Shown here one piece after another: positions 13,045 through 15,300 of a stretch of 15,300 bases of DNA; the stretch's first letter is position 1; the number at the start of each line of letters is the position of its first letter. The stretch covers positions 1-15,300 of the forward strand of contig JAOZRH010000036.1 of the NCBI GenBank assembly GCA_029931905.1, read 5' to 3'. The notes beneath the pieces were generated by a model. The model was given only the letters and a program-made list of their open reading frames with translations. It was not told the origin of the DNA and searched no databases. Source of the DNA: Fidelibacterota bacterium. GTDB taxonomy: Bacteria > Fidelibacterota > Fidelibacteria > Fidelibacterales > Fidelibacteraceae. Made by a program: the position numbers and the translations under genes.

Positions 13045-14901
13045 TTAAATATTGCTTTTTCTTATTCTATCCGTTAATAAAATCAAGTTTTTTAAATCAT
13101 CTATACTTTTTGCCTTTTCCCAATTAAGTATAAAATTATCATCTTGTATTATTTGTGCTATAGCCATTAATGATTGTAGATGATGATTTCTTTCGTCCAT
13201 TGTTCCAATCATAGCGAAAACAATATTAACATTTGGAATATTTTCACCAAAATCAATTCCTTGTTGTGATCGAATTACAATTATATCAAATATTGATTCA
13301 CCTTCAATTATTATATGTGGAATTGCAAGACCTTTATAAATCACTGTACTAGTGAGATTTTCTCTTTCTTGTAATAATTCATAAATTGTCTTTGCTGAAG
13401 TATCATATTTTTTTGCAAAATTATCAGAAATAATGTTAAATACTTCATCTTTTGTCATTTTTTTATCTAAATCAATAAAATTTGCCTGCTTGATGATTGA
13501 ATCAAATTTATCTTCAATTATATCATCTCTTTTGAATAATATATTTTTGAGTTCATTTGTAAGAGTAGAAGATTGAATTTTTTTAGAGCTTATTCTTTTG
13601 GCGATATGAATCAAAGCAGATTCTTTTTTATTTCTTCTTTTTGAATATAAAAAATACCAAATAAGAGAAATAATAAAAAAACCGAGTGTAATTAATAGTG
13701 GAATTTTTCCCATTTCAACAATCAAAAATAAATATATAACTACACCAATTATTTGTAAATATGGATAGAAGGGGGATTTGAATGATGGTCTATATGTAAT
13801 AATTTTGCTTTCTCTCATTAAAATTACGGATAAATTCACAAAAAGAAAAAGTATTAGCATCATAGTAGAAGCAACTTTTACTAAATTCTCTAAATCAAGG
13901 AATATTATTACGGAAATCATAAAAAATGAAGTTATCACAATTGAGATTATTGGTGTTTTTAATTTCAAACTAACTCTTGAAAATAATGATGGTAAAAGAT
14001 TATCTTCAGCCATAGCAAGCGGAATTCTTGATGATGCCAATAAGCCTGCATTACCAGTGGTAATAAAAGCTAACATTGCGGCTATAGAAAGTATCCAATA
14101 TCCAAAAGTTCCGAAATTTTTTGATGCACCAACAGAAATTGGATTAAATGTTTGTTGAAATTCTACACTATTGAGTAAACCGACTGTTATAAAAATTACA
14201 GCAACATAAAGAAAGGTTATAACTATAAATGCTGTAAACATACCCTTGGGAATATTTTTTTTTGGATTTTTTATTTCTTCAGCAATTGATGCTATTTTTG
14301 TTAATCCACCAAAAGAAATAAAAATCATTCCCATTACCATAAAAATAGATTGCCAGCCTTCAGGGTTAAATGGAATATAATTTTGAGCATTAATATTGTT
14401 TATATTTGAAAAAACATAAAATATAAGAATAGCAATTAATCCAAGTACTAAAACGATTTGAAATTTACCACTTTCTTTAGCTCCAATTATATTGAGAATT
14501 GTAAAAAATAAAGTGAATCCTACGGCAATCATTTTCACTACTTCTGGAGAAGCTTCAGGAAAAAGAGGTTGTAAAAATAAACCTATTCCAAGGAGTGCAA
14601 AGGCACTTTTTAAACTTAAAGAAAACCAAGAAGCTAATCCGGCAAAAGTCCCGAAAAATGAACCAAGACTTCGATGTATAAAAAAATATGTTCCACCTGA
14701 TTTTGGCATTGCTGTTGCTAATTCGGCTTTTGAAATCATTGCAGGAATCATTAACAGACCAGCGAGAACATATGCAATAATTATGGCAGGACCAACTCGT
14801 GCATAGACAATAGCAGGAAGAACAAATAAGCCAGAACTTATCATTGCTCCAGAAGCAATACTAAAAACGCCTAAAAATCCCAATTCCTTCTTTAATTTCA
14901 T
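13045..14901 (-). CDS. Amino-acid permease (APC superfamily) fused to a C-terminal PTS EIIA domain
   Basis: Inner-membrane transporter of 618 residues. Residues about 10-420 form an AA_permease_2-type module of roughly 12 helices, with the substrate-site GAMISSGLF (18-26), ELATAMPKSGGTYFF (60-74), SFGGLTKIASIAEEIKNP (196-213) and the GNAGLLASSRIPLAMAED segment (283-300). A charged linker (about 420-465) leads to a fructose/Ntr-type EIIA domain (about 466-612) with TIYELLQERENLTSTV (505-520) and GLAIPH (524-529), where His529 is the expected phospho-acceptor. NHHLQSLMAIAQII (572-585) is the second family motif. Phosphorylation of His529 by PTS proteins could regulate uptake, but this is inference and no EI, HPr or EIIB gene is nearby. 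AGGA at 14907-14910 (minus strand) supports the start. The substrate is unknown; neutral or polyamine-like solutes are possible. Confidence 0.88.
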   Translation of the reverse strand: MKLKKELGFLGVFSIASGAMISSGLFVLPAIVYARVGPAIIIAYVLAGLLMIPAMISKAELATAMPKSGGTYFFIHRSLGSFFGTFAGLASWFSLSLKSAFALLGIGLFLQPLFPEASPEVVKMIAVGFTLFFTILNIIGAKESGKFQIVLVLGLIAILIFYVFSNINNINAQNYIPFNPEGWQSIFMVMGMIFISFGGLTKIASIAEEIKNPKKNIPKGMFTAFIVITFLYVAVIFITVGLLNSVEFQQTFNPISVGASKNFGTFGYWILSIAAMLAFITTGNAGLLASSRIPLAMAEDNLLPSLFSRVSLKLKTPIISIVITSFFMISVIIFLDLENLVKVASTMMLILFLFVNLSVILMRESKIITYRPSFKSPFYPYLQIIGVVIYLFLIVEMGKIPLLITLGFFIISLIWYFLYSKRRNKKESALIHIAKRISSKKIQSSTLTNELKNILFKRDDIIEDKFDSIIKQANFIDLDKKMTKDEVFNIISDNFAKKYDTSAKTIYELLQERENLTSTVIYKGLAIPHIIIEGESIFDIIVIRSQQGIDFGENIPNVNIVFAMIGTMDERNHHLQSLMAIAQIIQDDNFILNWEKAKSIDDLKNLILLTDRIRKSNI

Positions 14902-14930
14902 TAATTTCCTTTTTTCAATTTTATTATTTC

Positions 14931-14958
14931 TAAGTAATATTACAGAATATTATGTCAA
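14931..14958 (-). promoter_or_regulatory. Possible promoter/operator of the permease gene
   Basis: On the minus strand a consensus TTGACA covers 14958-14953. With a 16-base spacer the -10 would be TACTTA (14936-14931), which is poor. Between the two elements lies a perfect palindrome GTAATATTAC (14934-14943), and AATATT occurs twice, so an operator is conceivable. Support is weak because short AT palindromes are common in this base composition. Confidence 0.25.
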
Positions 14959-14987
14959 AATACAATTGTTTTTTATACGAGAGAACA

Positions 14988-15119
14988 AAGTCAATAAATA
15001 AATTTTACTGCTAAGTCGCAAAAACGCAAAGAGAAATAATTACGAATTACAAATTACGAATTATGAGTCGAAGATCAATGAAGTCAATAAATCAGCTTTA
15101 TCGCAGAGTCGCAAAGAAG
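14988..15119. repeat. Two imperfect direct repeats of about 40-46 bp flanking AATTACGAATTA words
   Basis: AAGTCAATAAAT occurs at 14988-14999 and again at 15081-15092. Each copy is followed, after a diverged T-rich part, by AGTCGCAAA (15014-15022 and 15107-15115), giving two related units (14988-15033 and 15081-15119). Between them AATTACGAATTA is present twice in tandem (15038-15049 and 15052-15063). There is no open frame. These look like copies of dispersed intergenic repeats. Origin by replication slippage or by a small mobile unit cannot be told apart here. Confidence 0.5.
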
Positions 15120-15167
15120 ATTAATAATTGTTTGGACTAAAGTCAGTTTTTTTATTAATCATTTCAT

Positions 15168-15187
15168 CCACGAGTTAAAACTCGTGG
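15168..15187. repeat. Perfect 9-bp inverted repeat (CCACGAGTT / AACTCGTGG)
   Basis: CCACGAGTT at 15168-15176 is exactly mirrored by AACTCGTGG at 15179-15187 around AA. It stands in gene-free DNA 266 bases before the permease start. No T-run follows on the plus strand; on the minus strand the next bases are ATGAAATGATTAATAAAAAA. It is grouped with the neighbouring CTCC/GGAG hairpins as small dispersed palindromes. Confidence 0.6.
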
Positions 15188-15207
15188 CAATTCAAGTTTG
15201 GTTTTAT

Positions 15208-15274
15208 ACTCCGTAGGAGTTACATGTCTATAAAAAAATAATTACATCAATTTTATCAAACTCCGTAGGAGTTT
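15208..15274. repeat. Two copies of the ACTCCGTAGGAGTT hairpin
   Basis: The 14-base core ACTCCGTAGGAGTT is present at 15208-15221 and 15260-15273. The first forms a 5-bp stem (ACTCC/GGAGT, loop GTA). The second extends to 7 bp (AAACTCC 15258-15264 with GGAGTTT 15268-15274). Both lie in AT-rich non-coding DNA, 52 bases apart. The stretch 14902-15300 holds only these repeats, those listed just before, and the permease upstream region; I see no gene in it. Confidence 0.6.
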
Positions 15275-15300
15275 AATATTTCTTTTTCTTGATCTTGTTC

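Noticed and set aside
13778..14158. 126-codon plus-strand open frame inside the permease gene
   Set aside because: It lies wholly antisense to conserved transmembrane segments of the permease, shows no family motif and has no ribosome site. It is an antisense shadow.
14492..14806. 104-codon plus-strand open frame near the 5' end of the permease gene
   Set aside because: It is antisense to the conserved GAMISSGLF to SGGTYFF region, has biased basic composition and no recognisable domain.
14988..15274. CRISPR array
   Set aside because: Repeats are few, of different families, too short and unevenly spaced, and no cas gene is present.
1..15300. Defence, secondary-metabolite or phage system
   Set aside because: No nuclease, methylase, toxin-antitoxin, integrase or carrier-protein gene is visible. 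Most genes are housekeeping, so a novel system of this kind is not supported.

Overview
The window is strongly AT-rich bacterial chromosome with dense housekeeping genes. A LpxL/HtrB-type acyltransferase and an exported protein resembling DUF4835 point to a Gram-negative cell. The GTPase-degenerate EF-G paralogue and the short palindromic repeats at both edges suggest the Bacteroidota/Ignavibacteria/Cloacimonadota (FCB) side of the tree. Clear Shine-Dalgarno sequences before several genes (htpG, the EF-G-like gene, the DUF2007 gene, the DUF4835-like gene) argue against a typical Bacteroidia genome. The phylum is an inference and is not fixed by this sequence.

Layout. Positions 1-318 are non-coding and repeat-rich, with a small hairpin and a 63-bp nested palindromic unit, followed by a good promoter. 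From 319 to 12145 every gene is on the plus strand: htpG (Hsp90 chaperone), miaB (tRNA ms2i6A methylthiotransferase), a thiamine pyrophosphokinase, an acyl-CoA-ligase-like AMP-binding protein whose 5' end is broken by a frameshift, an EF-G-like factor, a HIT-family nucleotide hydrolase/phosphorylase, a zinc-ribbon/DUF2007 protein, hisS, a lysophospholipid (lipid A type) acyltransferase, a small two-helix membrane protein and a Sua5/YrdC/TsaC threonylcarbamoyl-AMP synthase. Two minus-strand genes converge on them: a DUF4835-like exported protein and, upstream of it, an amino-acid permease fused to a PTS EIIA domain. The last 400 bases (14902-15300) are non-coding and hold several repeat families.

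Functional picture. Much of the content serves translation and its quality: MiaB and TsaC modify tRNA at position 37, HisRS charges tRNA, the EF-G-like factor acts on the ribosome, HtpG folds proteins and the HIT protein probably degrades dinucleotide polyphosphates. Envelope and lipid functions are interleaved (AMP ligase, LpxL-like enzyme, small membrane protein). Tight spacing and overlaps (miaB/thiN, ligase/EF-G-like, DUF2007/hisS, LpxL-like/membrane protein/tsaC) suggest a few long transcripts.

I found no CRISPR array, tRNA, rRNA, phage, transposase or defence island. The points most worth a second look are the shifty-stop-like frameshift at 4333-4341, the loss of GTPase motifs in the EF-G-like protein, the altered ATP-binding loop of the neighbouring ligase, the permease-EIIA fusion, and the structured repeats at both edges.
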